Part shown: positions 52,580 through 61,162 of the stretch, piece after piece
Position numbering within the stretch: position 1 is the stretch's first letter
Layout of the letters: each line of letters begins with the position of its first letter
Notes under the pieces: model-generated
The model's database searches: none
Told to the model about the DNA's origin: nothing
What the model saw: the letters and a program-made list of their open reading frames with translations, nothing else
Made by a program: the position numbers and the translations under genes
Source of the DNA: Flavimaribacter sp039888615
GTDB lineage: Bacteria > Pseudomonadota > Alphaproteobacteria > Rhizobiales > Rhizobiaceae
Length of the DNA stretch: 64,000 nucleotides
Assembly: GCA_039888615.1 (NCBI GenBank)
Contig: JBDQQS010000010.1
Direction: 5' to 3' (one strand)

Positions 52580-53383
52580 ATGAGCATCGCATCAGCAGAG
52601 GCGGTGACGGCCTCCGATACCCCGATCGCCATAGAATTGAACAGCGTTGGCGTTCGCTTCGTTACGGACAGGGGAATCGTCACCGCGCTTCAGGACATCA
52701 ATCTGCGTATCACGGAAGGATCATTCACAAGCCTGATCGGGCCGTCAGGTTGCGGCAAGTCCACACTGTTGCGCGTCGCCGCCGACATCATCAAACCTAC
52801 GACAGGATCCGTAAAGATTCTCGGCAGATCCGCAGAGGAGGCGCGCAAGAATCGTGAAATCGGCTTTGTTTTCCAGGACCCATCCCTGCTTCCATGGCGA
52901 ACAGTGCTCGAGAATGTACTTCTGCCAATGGAACTCGGTGGAGATATGACCCCAAGCAATGCGGGCGATCCTTATGTTCTTATCAAACTGGTGGGACTTG
53001 CAGGCTGGGAAAACGCAATGCCGCACGAATTGTCCGGCGGAATGCGCCAACGCGTTTCCATCGCCAGAGCGTTGATTTCAGCCCCGCGCATGCTCCTCAT
53101 GGATGAGCCATTCGGCGCGCTTGACGAGATCACGCGCGACCGGCTGAACGAGGAATTGTTGCGGATTTGGGAGACCACCGGCACAACAGTCCTGTTCGTC
53201 ACCCACTCGCTTTATGAGGCTGCATTCCTGGGGCAGCAGGTTCTGCTACTCGCTGCACATCCGGGCAGAATTCGTGACATGTCGCCTGTCAACCTCGCCT
53301 CGCCCCGAGACCTGTCTATGCGCGAACTGCCGGAATTCATGGAAACAATCACGAAGCTTCGCGGCATCTTGGAGACTTGCTAG
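52580..53383 (+). CDS. NitT/TauT-type ABC transporter ATP-binding protein
   Basis: 267 residues. Walker A GPSGCGKST at 54-62, signature ELSGGMRQRVSIARALI, Walker B MLLMDEPFGALDEITR and the switch His in LFVTHSLYEAAFLG. Typical SsuB/TauB family, starting 10 bp after the binding-protein gene. The permease gene begins 1 bp after its stop, so the transport genes are one unit. Confidence 0.95.
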   Translation: MSIASAEAVTASDTPIAIELNSVGVRFVTDRGIVTALQDINLRITEGSFTSLIGPSGCGKSTLLRVAADIIKPTTGSVKILGRSAEEARKNREIGFVFQDPSLLPWRTVLENVLLPMELGGDMTPSNAGDPYVLIKLVGLAGWENAMPHELSGGMRQRVSIARALISAPRMLLMDEPFGALDEITRDRLNEELLRIWETTGTTVLFVTHSLYEAAFLGQQVLLLAAHPGRIRDMSPVNLASPRDLSMRELPEFMETITKLRGILETC

Positions 53384-53384
53384 C

Positions 53385-54245
53385 ATGGTCGATGCCGACA
53401 GCGCCACGAAACCCTTCGAAAGAAGCACTGAAGCAGGCAAACTCTCCGACGACCAAGTCTGGCAAGAATTTCTGACCCGGCAAAGGCGTCTGCGCTGGCG
53501 CCGCCGGATACTGCCCGCCATCACGCTCGTCACGCTCCTTGTGTTGTGGGAAATCGCAGTTCCGGTCTTCGATATCAAGGCCTATGTCGCTCCGGCTCCC
53601 AGCGCCATCGCCAAGGTTCTGTATTCGAAATTCGGTCTGCTTATGAGCAATCTGCTACCCACCGCGATCGAGGCGATCGGAGGCTTCCTGCTGGGCACCG
53701 GCGCGGCAATCCTGATCGCCACGCTTTTCGTCTATCGTCTGACAGCCGAAGAAGCCCTGTTTCCGATCGTAGTCATGATCAACGCCGTGCCGATTGTCGC
53801 CAAGGCTCCCATATTGGTGCTGTTGCTGGGAAACGGAATGGCGCCGAAGATAATCATCGCTTCGCTGATCTGCTTCTTCCCGACGCTGGTGAACATGACC
53901 CGAGGCCTGAGATCGGTCAGCGCTCAACAAATGGAACTGATGCATGTGCTTTCGGCCACGCCTCGTGAGATCTACTTCAAGGTCAGGCTGAAGAACGCAC
54001 TCCCGTTCCTCTTCACGGCCTTGAAGATCGCGGCGGCCGCCTCTGTGGTCGGCGCCATCGTTGGAGAATGGATCGGCGCAAGCAGAGGCATTGGCGCGCT
54101 CATCATTCAGGCGACATATGCCTTCGATTCACCACTGCTTTATGCCACCATTGCAGTCGGCTCAACATTCTCAGTTGCTTTTTTCAGTCTCATCGCCTGG
54201 GCGGAGCGACGGTTCCTGAAGTGGAATGTCGCCAATTCGCACTGA
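53385..54245 (+). CDS. NitT/TauT-type ABC transporter permease
   Basis: 286 residues from the ATG at 53385. Six predicted membrane helices (for example ILPAITLVTLLVLWEIAVPV and IVVMINAVPIVAKAPILVLL) and the ATPase-contacting loop ELMHVLSATPREIYFKVRLK. Belongs to the SsuC/TauC family. A longer frame beginning at 53214 overlaps the ATPase gene and has no family support. The deaminase homologue starts 43 bp downstream. Confidence 0.93.
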   Translation: MVDADSATKPFERSTEAGKLSDDQVWQEFLTRQRRLRWRRRILPAITLVTLLVLWEIAVPVFDIKAYVAPAPSAIAKVLYSKFGLLMSNLLPTAIEAIGGFLLGTGAAILIATLFVYRLTAEEALFPIVVMINAVPIVAKAPILVLLLGNGMAPKIIIASLICFFPTLVNMTRGLRSVSAQQMELMHVLSATPREIYFKVRLKNALPFLFTALKIAAAASVVGAIVGEWIGASRGIGALIIQATYAFDSPLLYATIAVGSTFSVAFFSLIAWAERRFLKWNVANSH

Positions 54246-54288
54246 CTAACGGACAATGTCGTAATTCAAGATAGGGAATCAATCCAAG

Positions 54289-55308
54289 ATGGATGTCGTG
54301 AACTTCATTCGCACCATGCCGAAAGCGGAGCTGCATCTTCATATCTCGGGAACCATGTCGCCGCAGACGGTGATGCGGCTTGCAGAGCGCAACGGAATCG
54401 ACATTCCATACAAGACGGAAGAGGACTTCGTCGAAGCTCAGCAATATAAATCGCCGGAGGATTTCTTCCGCTATCACATGACCTGCTTCGAGGTATTGCG
54501 AACACGGCAGGACATTTATGACTCGACCATGGACTTCCTTGAGCGTTGTCAGGAAGAGAACATCCGCCATGTCGAACTGACTTTCGCTCCTCAGCAATAT
54601 TTCGACAATGGCATCAGCGTCGATGACCTGATGGAAGCGCTTGATGAAGCCAGCCGTGACGGCCTTGCGAAGTATGGCGTTTCCTCGGTTCTGTTGATGT
54701 GCATCAACCGGGAATTTTCTGAAGAAAGCGCTCTCGACATGCTGAGCGCAATGATCCCGCATCGCGACAGAATCGCCGGCATGGGCCTCTGCTCCAACGA
54801 AAAGGGCAACCCGCCCATAAAGTTTCGGAAAGCCTATGACGAGGCGCGAAGACAGGGTTATCGACTTACAGCCCACTGTGATTGCGACATGGAGAATTCG
54901 GCGCAGCACATTTATCAGTGCATCCACGTGCTGGGTGTGGAAAGAATCGACCACGGCGTCAATTCGATAGAGGACGACAGCATCGTCGACGCCCTGATTG
55001 ATCGCAAGATTCCGCTCACGATCTGCCCGACATGGACGCCGCTCGATTCAAGACCCCGCCGTATCGGTCGGCTGCGGGCGCTGCACGAGCGCGGCGTCAC
55101 GGTGACAGTCAATACCGATGATCCGGCGGAATTCGCGAGCGGCTATATGTGCAATATGATGGAGGCCCTGACGAAACATGGCTTCACGCCGGAAGAATTG
55201 CTGAATTTCATGCGCAATGCATTCTCGTCTTCCTGGATCGCAGAAGCCGAGAAGGACAAATTTCTCGATGAACTCGAAACTCACGCCAAGGCGCATGGAC
55301 TTGCGTAA
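54289..55308 (+). CDS. Adenosine deaminase-superfamily protein with altered active site
   Basis: 339 residues, amidohydrolase TIM barrel of the adenosine/adenine deaminase family. Zinc ligands are recognisable: ELHLHISG (His16, His18), TAHCDCD (His196) and VNTDDPAE (Asp277, with Asp278). But the catalytic HAGE motif is replaced by H-C-D-C-D (196-200), so the proton-shuttling Glu is missing; RIDHG stands for RIGHG, and the substrate loops GIDLAG and CPxSN are changed (GMGLCSN, CPTWT). Either Asp198/Asp200 does the chemistry or the reaction differs. Substrate is probably an amino-heterocycle brought in by the adjacent transporter. Confidence 0.85.
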   Translation: MDVVNFIRTMPKAELHLHISGTMSPQTVMRLAERNGIDIPYKTEEDFVEAQQYKSPEDFFRYHMTCFEVLRTRQDIYDSTMDFLERCQEENIRHVELTFAPQQYFDNGISVDDLMEALDEASRDGLAKYGVSSVLLMCINREFSEESALDMLSAMIPHRDRIAGMGLCSNEKGNPPIKFRKAYDEARRQGYRLTAHCDCDMENSAQHIYQCIHVLGVERIDHGVNSIEDDSIVDALIDRKIPLTICPTWTPLDSRPRRIGRLRALHERGVTVTVNTDDPAEFASGYMCNMMEALTKHGFTPEELLNFMRNAFSSSWIAEAEKDKFLDELETHAKAHGLA

Positions 55309-55460
55309 CGCTATCCGGATTGCGGCTGCAGGAAGTCGTCTGCAATCCAGCGCCTTCATGGCGTCTTTGTATCCCGAGCCGTCGCGGCCATAATAACCGA
55401 TCAGATCTTCAGATAGATCACGTGCAAAGACCGTGCATAGTGACAGGGCCCTAAAACGCT

Positions 55461-56972
55461 TCAGGCTGAATGCCCGGGATTGCCTTCCACGGTTGCTTCG
55501 GCGGAGGAACGCGAACGGCGCGATGACAGAACGCCGTAACCGACCGACAGCACTGTCAGCGCGGCAAAGAACCAGCAGATATAGGAATTGAAGAAGACGC
55601 TGTAATCGCCATGCGAAACAAGAATGGTGCGTCGCAAATTGTCCTCGAACGAGGGGCCCAGAACAAATGCGATCAGGAAGGGAGGAACCGGCAGGTCGAT
55701 CTTCATCATGAAGAAGCCGAGAAAACCGGCGGCAAACATGACGAGGATGTCGAAATGACTGTTCTGGATCGCATAGGTTCCGAAAACACAGAAAATCAGC
55801 AGACCCGGCATGAGAATATGACGCGGTATGTCTGAAATGCGGGCGAAAAGCCGCATCGACAGCATTCCAAGGATAAGCATTGCGATGGAACTCAGCATGA
55901 TGCCGAAGAAGATAGCGTAGACCAGGTCGCCCTGTGTCTGAAACAGGGACGGTCCGATCGACAGGCCGTGTATCAGGAAGGCGCCGATCATCACGGCGGT
56001 CACGACATCGCCCGGAATGCCGAGCGCCAGAAGCGGGATGAGCGTCGCGCCGGCCACCGCATTGTTGCCTGCCTCGGCTGCGGCCACACCGTCGACCTCC
56101 CCCTTGCCATAGGTCTCGGGATGTTTCGAACTGCGCTTTGCCATGGAATAGCTGAGAAAGGAGGCGGCGGTCGCGCCGACGCCAGGAATGGCGCCGATTG
56201 CGACGCCGATCGCACTACTGCGGAATATGGTCGGAAAACATTTGCGGAGTTCCGGCCAGGTCAGCGCCGGACCTGACCTGCTTCCATGAATGAGGCCCGC
56301 CTGTTTTCGAAGATAGAAATCGATCACCTCCGGTATGGCGAAAAGGCCGATAAGCAGCGGAACGAAGCTGACGCCGCCAGAAAACTCGAGCATGCCGAAA
56401 GTGAAGCGCGGATTGCCATAGATGAGATCGAGCCCGACGGTCGCCAGAAGAAGACCGAGCACGGCGGAAACCAGGCCTTTGAACAGGGAATCGCCGGCGA
56501 CGGACGTCACGATGGTGAGTGAGAAGGTCATCAGCCAGAAATACTCGGCCGGTCCGAATTGCAGAGCGAAGCTGGCGATGGTGGCGGCAAAGAGTATTAG
56601 CGCGAGATTGGAAGCGAGATCCGCAACGACTGAACTGTAGAGCGCGATGTCCAGGGCCTTGCGGCTCTGTCCCTTCTGGGACAGCGGCCAGCCATCGAGC
56701 AAAGTGCATATATTTCCAGGGGTACCTGGCGTACGGATAAGGATTGCGGATATCGAACCGGCGAACATCCCCCCCTTGTAGATGCCGACGACAAGCAGGA
56801 TCGCGCTGACCGGATTCATGCCATAGGTGAACGGCAGGGCGAGCGCGATGCCCATGCTGCTCGACAAACCGGGAATCGCGCCGATCACGATTCCGATGAA
56901 CATGCCGGCGACAATCGCAAGCACGTTCTGAGTTGAAAGAAACAGATCAAGTCCGTTCAGTATTTCCTGCAA
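55461..56972 (-). CDS. tctA: Tripartite tricarboxylate transporter large permease subunit (TctA)
   Basis: 503 residues, about twelve membrane helices. TctA signatures: GMFIGIVIGAIPGLSSSMGI and the duplicated GAIPGVGATAASFLSYSMAK segment, with GNNAVAGATLIPLLALGIPG between. TTT systems import carboxylates with a periplasmic binding protein (here TctC at 60149). It is downstream of tctB (33-bp gap). A 152-bp gap separates it from the convergent deaminase homologue; I see no clear terminator in it. Confidence 0.95.
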   Translation of the reverse strand: MQEILNGLDLFLSTQNVLAIVAGMFIGIVIGAIPGLSSSMGIALALPFTYGMNPVSAILLVVGIYKGGMFAGSISAILIRTPGTPGNICTLLDGWPLSQKGQSRKALDIALYSSVVADLASNLALILFAATIASFALQFGPAEYFWLMTFSLTIVTSVAGDSLFKGLVSAVLGLLLATVGLDLIYGNPRFTFGMLEFSGGVSFVPLLIGLFAIPEVIDFYLRKQAGLIHGSRSGPALTWPELRKCFPTIFRSSAIGVAIGAIPGVGATAASFLSYSMAKRSSKHPETYGKGEVDGVAAAEAGNNAVAGATLIPLLALGIPGDVVTAVMIGAFLIHGLSIGPSLFQTQGDLVYAIFFGIMLSSIAMLILGMLSMRLFARISDIPRHILMPGLLIFCVFGTYAIQNSHFDILVMFAAGFLGFFMMKIDLPVPPFLIAFVLGPSFEDNLRRTILVSHGDYSVFFNSYICWFFAALTVLSVGYGVLSSRRSRSSAEATVEGNPGHSA

Positions 56973-57005
56973 CAGGGCTCTCCGTGATCGGGGATTGCAA
57001 CGCGG

Positions 57006-57515
57006 TCAGAATGGCAAGTCGCCTCTTGGCAGAGGAACCGCCGCAAGTTTCGCGAACAAGATGTATGTGATGACGGGTACGCCGATAATCGTTGCGGCCA
57101 GCACCAACGGGCGGCGCTCGCCGCCGAAGATCACTAGGAAACCGAACACCAGTGCGGAACTCAGCAAGGCGCCGAGTGGAATGAGCAGCAGATAGAACGC
57201 TGCGAAGACGATCACGACCATCGAAAATCGTCCAAGGGTCGCGGGGATCGGGAGGCTCTCGGCGCTTCCGTCGCCTGAAGACGACGCCACCGACCCGGTT
57301 CTCGCTTCAATCACAGTCAGGACCGAGAAGACGAGACCGGCAACGGCGATGACATAAGGATAGAAGGCGGAGGAAGTGAGCGACAAGCCCTGCTTGGCGT
57401 AGGAGGGAATGCCATAGGGAATGCCGAAAACCAGCATCGCCAGGAAGAATACGGTGAAGCCCGCCGCGATGATGGTCTGTCGCCGTTTCTGGCTGGCTGC
57501 GTCCATGACCACCAC
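57006..57515 (-). CDS. tctB: Tripartite tricarboxylate transporter small permease subunit (TctB)
   Basis: 169 residues with four predicted membrane helices (IIAAGFTVFFLAMLVFGIPY, FYPYVIAVAGLVFSVLTV, two more at the C-terminus). The length, helix pattern and place directly before tctA identify TctB, which is otherwise poorly conserved. Divergent from the IclR gene (72-bp gap), the likely regulator of the system. Confidence 0.88.
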   Translation of the reverse strand: MVVMDAASQKRRQTIIAAGFTVFFLAMLVFGIPYGIPSYAKQGLSLTSSAFYPYVIAVAGLVFSVLTVIEARTGSVASSSGDGSAESLPIPATLGRFSMVVIVFAAFYLLLIPLGALLSSALVFGFLVIFGGERRPLVLAATIIGVPVITYILFAKLAAVPLPRGDLPF

Positions 57516-57587
57516 TGAAAATCCTTTCGTCGTCCTTCCCGCTGTCTCTCCCTTGACTCCTCATAGCATCAGTGAGAGTTTGAGTCC

Positions 57588-58418
57588 ATGATTTTAAAAC
57601 AGCGTTCCGATAATCAAAACACTTCGGTCAAACGCAGCGACGCCTCGATGAGCAAGACGCTGGCGAGCGGGCTGGCCATTCTGGAGTTTCTGAGCCGAAA
57701 GTCGGAACCGATGGGCGTACGCGAACTGTCGCGCGAAATGAACATGAACCCCGCCCAGGTTCAGCGTCTTCTCAACACCCTGTCCGACTGTGGCTTTGTG
57801 GAAAAAGACATGGGACTTCGCCGTTACCGCGTCGGGTTGACCGCCTTTCAGGTCGGGCGCGCCTATCTCGCCGATACGGGACTGGTAGACGCCGCCGCTC
57901 CAATACTGCGGGACGTATCCGACCGCGTCTCCGTCAACACCTATCTCGCCGTTCGCCGGGGCGATGTCAGCATATATATCTTCGTTCACTTGAGCCAGGG
58001 CGCGCTGTCGGTCCATGCTGTTCCAGGCAATCAGATGCCGTTACATTCGACGGCCATGGGCAAAGCGCTTCTCTCAGCGTTGACCGACGATGAAATCCGA
58101 CGACTGCTCGGCGCAAAGCCACTTCCGCGCATCACCGAAGCGACCGAGACGGATCTCGAGAAGCTTGTTGAAGAGGTGCGTCATATCCGTAACGGAGAGG
58201 TGGCGATCGCCAACGAAGAAAACATTCCGGGAATCTTTTCCGCCGGCGCGCCGGTGCGCGACACGGATGGCGAAATCATTGCCGCCGTGAGTTGCGCATG
58301 TGCGGTGCAAATGACGACCGGAGACGGGCGCACAAGGATTGAAGACGAGATCAGGCAGGCCGCGGAACGCATTTCCAGACGACTGGGTGCGCCGGCGGCC
58401 GTGAGTCATTTGAGGTAG
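57588..58418 (+). CDS. IclR-family transcriptional regulator
   Basis: 276 residues. N-terminal winged HTH at about 23-85 (LASGLAILEFLSRKSEPMGV, then SREMNMNPAQVQRLLNTLSD); C-terminal effector domain with LHSTAMGKALLSALTDDEIR and AIANEENIPGIFSAGAPVRD typical of the family. Divergent from tctBA and 3 bp before the M24 peptidase gene, so it is placed to control both directions in response to the transported compound or a breakdown product. Confidence 0.93.
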   Translation: MILKQRSDNQNTSVKRSDASMSKTLASGLAILEFLSRKSEPMGVRELSREMNMNPAQVQRLLNTLSDCGFVEKDMGLRRYRVGLTAFQVGRAYLADTGLVDAAAPILRDVSDRVSVNTYLAVRRGDVSIYIFVHLSQGALSVHAVPGNQMPLHSTAMGKALLSALTDDEIRRLLGAKPLPRITEATETDLEKLVEEVRHIRNGEVAIANEENIPGIFSAGAPVRDTDGEIIAAVSCACAVQMTTGDGRTRIEDEIRQAAERISRRLGAPAAVSHLR

Positions 58419-58421
58419 GGT

Positions 58422-59630
58422 ATGCAAGAACAAGAACCATTGTCCGACCTGCAGGCGGTCGACGCCATACTGTCGACGAACGGCTATGATGCGCTGGTGG
58501 CGACCGCACCGGAAAACGTCACGTATGTCAGCGGATTCTGGGCAATGACCCATTGGATCCGCCGCGGGCCTCAGGCCTATGTTTTGTGGCCAACCGCGCG
58601 CCGCAGCGAGGCGTCGATTATCACGACGACCAGTACGCTCGATCTGGTCGCCGACCAGAAACCCTGGGTCAGCAACGTACGCCGGTTCGGCTATTTCGTC
58701 TTTGAGGGAATGGATCGAACCGGTCTTGATCCGCTCGACCAGGCACAGGTCGATCTTCTCATGGGCGAGGAATTTCCTGGCGCCGTGGAGGCGCTGGTTG
58801 AAGCTATCCGCGAGGCAGGCCTTTCCAGCGGAAAGATCGCCGTCGACGAAATCGGCATGACGCCCCAAGCCATGGCCAGACTGCGCGAGGCCCTGCCCCA
58901 CCTGACCATTGAACCGGCCTTCGAACTGATCCGGCAGATGCGCACTATCAAGACGCCGGAGGAGGTTCGACGCCTTCGTCGCGCCTGCAACATCGCAGAA
59001 GCCTCGATCAACGCCAGTCTCGAGGCAGCCCATGTCGGCATGACGGAAAGGGAGATGGCGCGCATATTTCACCGAACCACTGTGGAAAACGATGCGATGC
59101 CTGTTCTGGGCGTTATAGGTTTCGGCGTGCGGAGCACGCTCACCAACTCCCAACCTTCGGACGCCGCCTTGAAGGAAGGCGACATCATCCGTTTCGACGT
59201 GGGCGGCCGATACATGCACTATCGAGCCGACATATCGCGCATCGGCGTCATGGGCGAACCGACACGCGAAATCGTCGAAAAATACACTGCGCTGAAAAAC
59301 GGGGTGGACCACGCCTACGACATCATCCGGCCGGGTCTGAAGGCGTCCGATCTCTTCGAGAAGGTGATGGACGCCGTCCGCAAGTCCGGCCTTCCCGAGT
59401 ACAAGCGCAACCATGTTGGCCACGGCATCGGCATCGACGGTTACGATCTGCCGAATATCGCCCCATCGAGTTCCGATGTCCTGCAGGCCGGAATGGTGAT
59501 TTGTGTGGAGACGCCCTACTACGAATTCGGCCTCGGCGGCCTCCAGGTCGAGGACATGATCCATGTGACGGATGACGGATGCGAGTCCCTCATGGAGTTC
59601 GATCGTGAACTGCGGATCGTGTCCGCATGA
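58422..59630 (+). CDS. M24-family metallohydrolase (Xaa-Pro peptidase/creatinase type)
   Basis: 402 residues with a creatinase-like N-terminal domain and the pita-bread fold. Metal ligands all seem present: IIRFDVGGRYMHYRADISRI supplies two Asp, HVGHGIGIDGYD the His, VICVETPYYEFG and LQVEDMIH the two Glu. So a dimetal peptidase or an amidinohydrolase/decarboxylase variant is possible. The following relic starts within its stop codon (ATGA). Clustering with TctABC and a molybdenum hydroxylase suggests cleavage of an amide or C-N bond in the imported compound. Confidence 0.9.
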   Translation: MQEQEPLSDLQAVDAILSTNGYDALVATAPENVTYVSGFWAMTHWIRRGPQAYVLWPTARRSEASIITTTSTLDLVADQKPWVSNVRRFGYFVFEGMDRTGLDPLDQAQVDLLMGEEFPGAVEALVEAIREAGLSSGKIAVDEIGMTPQAMARLREALPHLTIEPAFELIRQMRTIKTPEEVRRLRRACNIAEASINASLEAAHVGMTEREMARIFHRTTVENDAMPVLGVIGFGVRSTLTNSQPSDAALKEGDIIRFDVGGRYMHYRADISRIGVMGEPTREIVEKYTALKNGVDHAYDIIRPGLKASDLFEKVMDAVRKSGLPEYKRNHVGHGIGIDGYDLPNIAPSSSDVLQAGMVICVETPYYEFGLGGLQVEDMIHVTDDGCESLMEFDRELRIVSA

Positions 59631-60136
59631 CCACGCCTGAAGCCCTCCTCCACGTCTCATGCTGCGCAGGTCATTCGCACGATCCGACCGGTTCGTTCAG
59701 GGATTGTCTGTCCTTTGCGACGATGAGTTCGGACGGCGACAACTTGCTTTCCGGGTTATCCGGTTCCCCGGGAACGATCGCGATTTCGACCTGCGCATCG
59801 CATGGGGCAGCCCAATCCCCACGCGCTTTCGGCGCCCGCCAGGGTCGCGTTTTATTCGCATCTGAAGCGCCAATGCGCTGCCGGTACGAGACCATCGCCC
59901 GCAAAGAAGGTGTTTTAACAGAGGTTTCCTTCGCAAGCACGCTTGCGGTCGTCGAAACCCAGAAGAAGAACGGCGAAATCAAGATCGATGAGACCGTGGT
60001 CAGTATCCTGGCCGTGACCGGTCTCAGAGACGTGGCCACACGGCCGGCCCAGGACCCATCCCCTCTGGTTCCTGCAGACCTGGATCGCACACTCGAGGCG
60101 ATCCAGGCTCACTACGGTCATGCCGACCCAACCTGA
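59627..60136 (+). pseudogene. Shrunken threonine-synthase-like gene, probably a relic
   Basis: The 169-codon frame is open but joins two distant parts of a PLP fold-type II threonine synthase. The start contains HDPTGSFRDCLSFATMS, matching NPTGSFKDR but with the Schiff-base Lys changed to Arg, then TIAISTCASHGAA for the substrate loop SSGNHGAA, with Asn lost. It then jumps to the C-terminal KEGVLTEVSFASTLAVVETQ and ETVVSILAVTGLRD. About 200 residues in between are missing. Without lysine and domain core it cannot work as threonine synthase. It is coupled to the M24 gene by ATGA overlap, so the ancestor was part of this operon. Confidence 0.65.
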
Positions 60137-60148
60137 AGGAGACTCAAC

Positions 60149-61099
60149 ATGAACAGACTGAAAATGTCCTCGCTTTGCGCCGCCGCAATCGGCGCTGTGC
60201 TGGTCGCATCCGCGCCGGCGCTCGCGGAATTCCCGGAAAAGCCAATCACCCTGATCGTGCCGTGGTCGGCAGGCGGCAGCACAGACCAAACGGCCCGCGC
60301 ACTTTCCGAAGCGGCGTCCAAGGAATTGGGCCAGCCCATCGTCGTGGTCAACAAACCCGGCGCATCGACGACACTCGGCATGGCGGAACTCGCCGCGGCA
60401 GAGCCGGACGGCTATACTCTGGGCACCCTGTCGACAACCACATACATGGCTGAGATCACGCGCGACGACGTGCCTTACAGCATGATGGAGGACTTCAGTT
60501 TCATCAGCTATTATGGGGACAACCTCATCGGTGTCGTGGCGCTGAGCGACAAGCCCTGGAATTCGCTGGAAGAGCTGATTGCGGCTTCGAAGGAAAAGGG
60601 TCTGAATTTCGGAACGGGCGGCGTCAACACCACGCAGCACCTGACGACGGAAGCCGTCAAGAAGGACTCCGGAGCCGGTCTGACCCACATTCCCTATCGT
60701 GGTTCGGCGGAATCGCTTCCCGCGCTGCTGGGCGGCCATGTCGATTTCATAACCGAAACCTCCGTTTGGGCGCCGTATGTGGAAAGCGGTGAAGTAAAAG
60801 TTCTCGCCGTAAATCTCCCTGAACGCGCCAAGGCCTTCCCGGACGTTCCCACACTCACCGAGCTTGGTTATCCCACGCTGCGGTCCGTCCAGGGCATTAT
60901 CGGACCGGCGGGGATCCCGGAAGACGTCCGCATGAAGCTTGAGGCTGCCTTCCGCACTGCACTGTCCGATCCGACATTCATCGAAACCATGGGCAAGTTG
61001 CGAATGGAAATCGTCGAAATGAGCGGTCCTGAAATGCATGACGCCATCGAAGCCGAGGTCGACAAGGCATCCGATCTGGTCAATTCGCTTTCAAACTGA
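60149..61099 (+). CDS. tctC: Tripartite tricarboxylate transporter substrate-binding protein (TctC/Bug family)
   Basis: 316 residues. A Sec signal at 1-26 ends in ALAEFPEKP; the mature part begins PITLIVPWSAGGSTDQTARA, the Bug-family hallmark. Other segments are VVVNKPGASTTLGMAELAAA, FGTGGVNTTQHLTTEAV and GIIGPAGIPEDVRMKLEAAF. It delivers a carboxylate to TctAB encoded 3 kb to the left. GGAG lies before the ATG. The ligand is not determined by sequence; the neighbours favour an aromatic or heterocyclic acid. Confidence 0.93.
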   Translation: MNRLKMSSLCAAAIGAVLVASAPALAEFPEKPITLIVPWSAGGSTDQTARALSEAASKELGQPIVVVNKPGASTTLGMAELAAAEPDGYTLGTLSTTTYMAEITRDDVPYSMMEDFSFISYYGDNLIGVVALSDKPWNSLEELIAASKEKGLNFGTGGVNTTQHLTTEAVKKDSGAGLTHIPYRGSAESLPALLGGHVDFITETSVWAPYVESGEVKVLAVNLPERAKAFPDVPTLTELGYPTLRSVQGIIGPAGIPEDVRMKLEAAFRTALSDPTFIETMGKLRMEIVEMSGPEMHDAIEAEVDKASDLVNSLSN

Positions 61100-61162
61100 C
61101 GTTTAACGCTCCTCGCCGGCGCCCTCACATGGGCGCCGGCGTAATGACCCAGACCGTGACAC

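Noticed and set aside
58074..59660. 528-codon minus-strand frame covering the M24 gene
   Set aside because: Antisense shadow; the plus-strand product has all M24 metal ligands.
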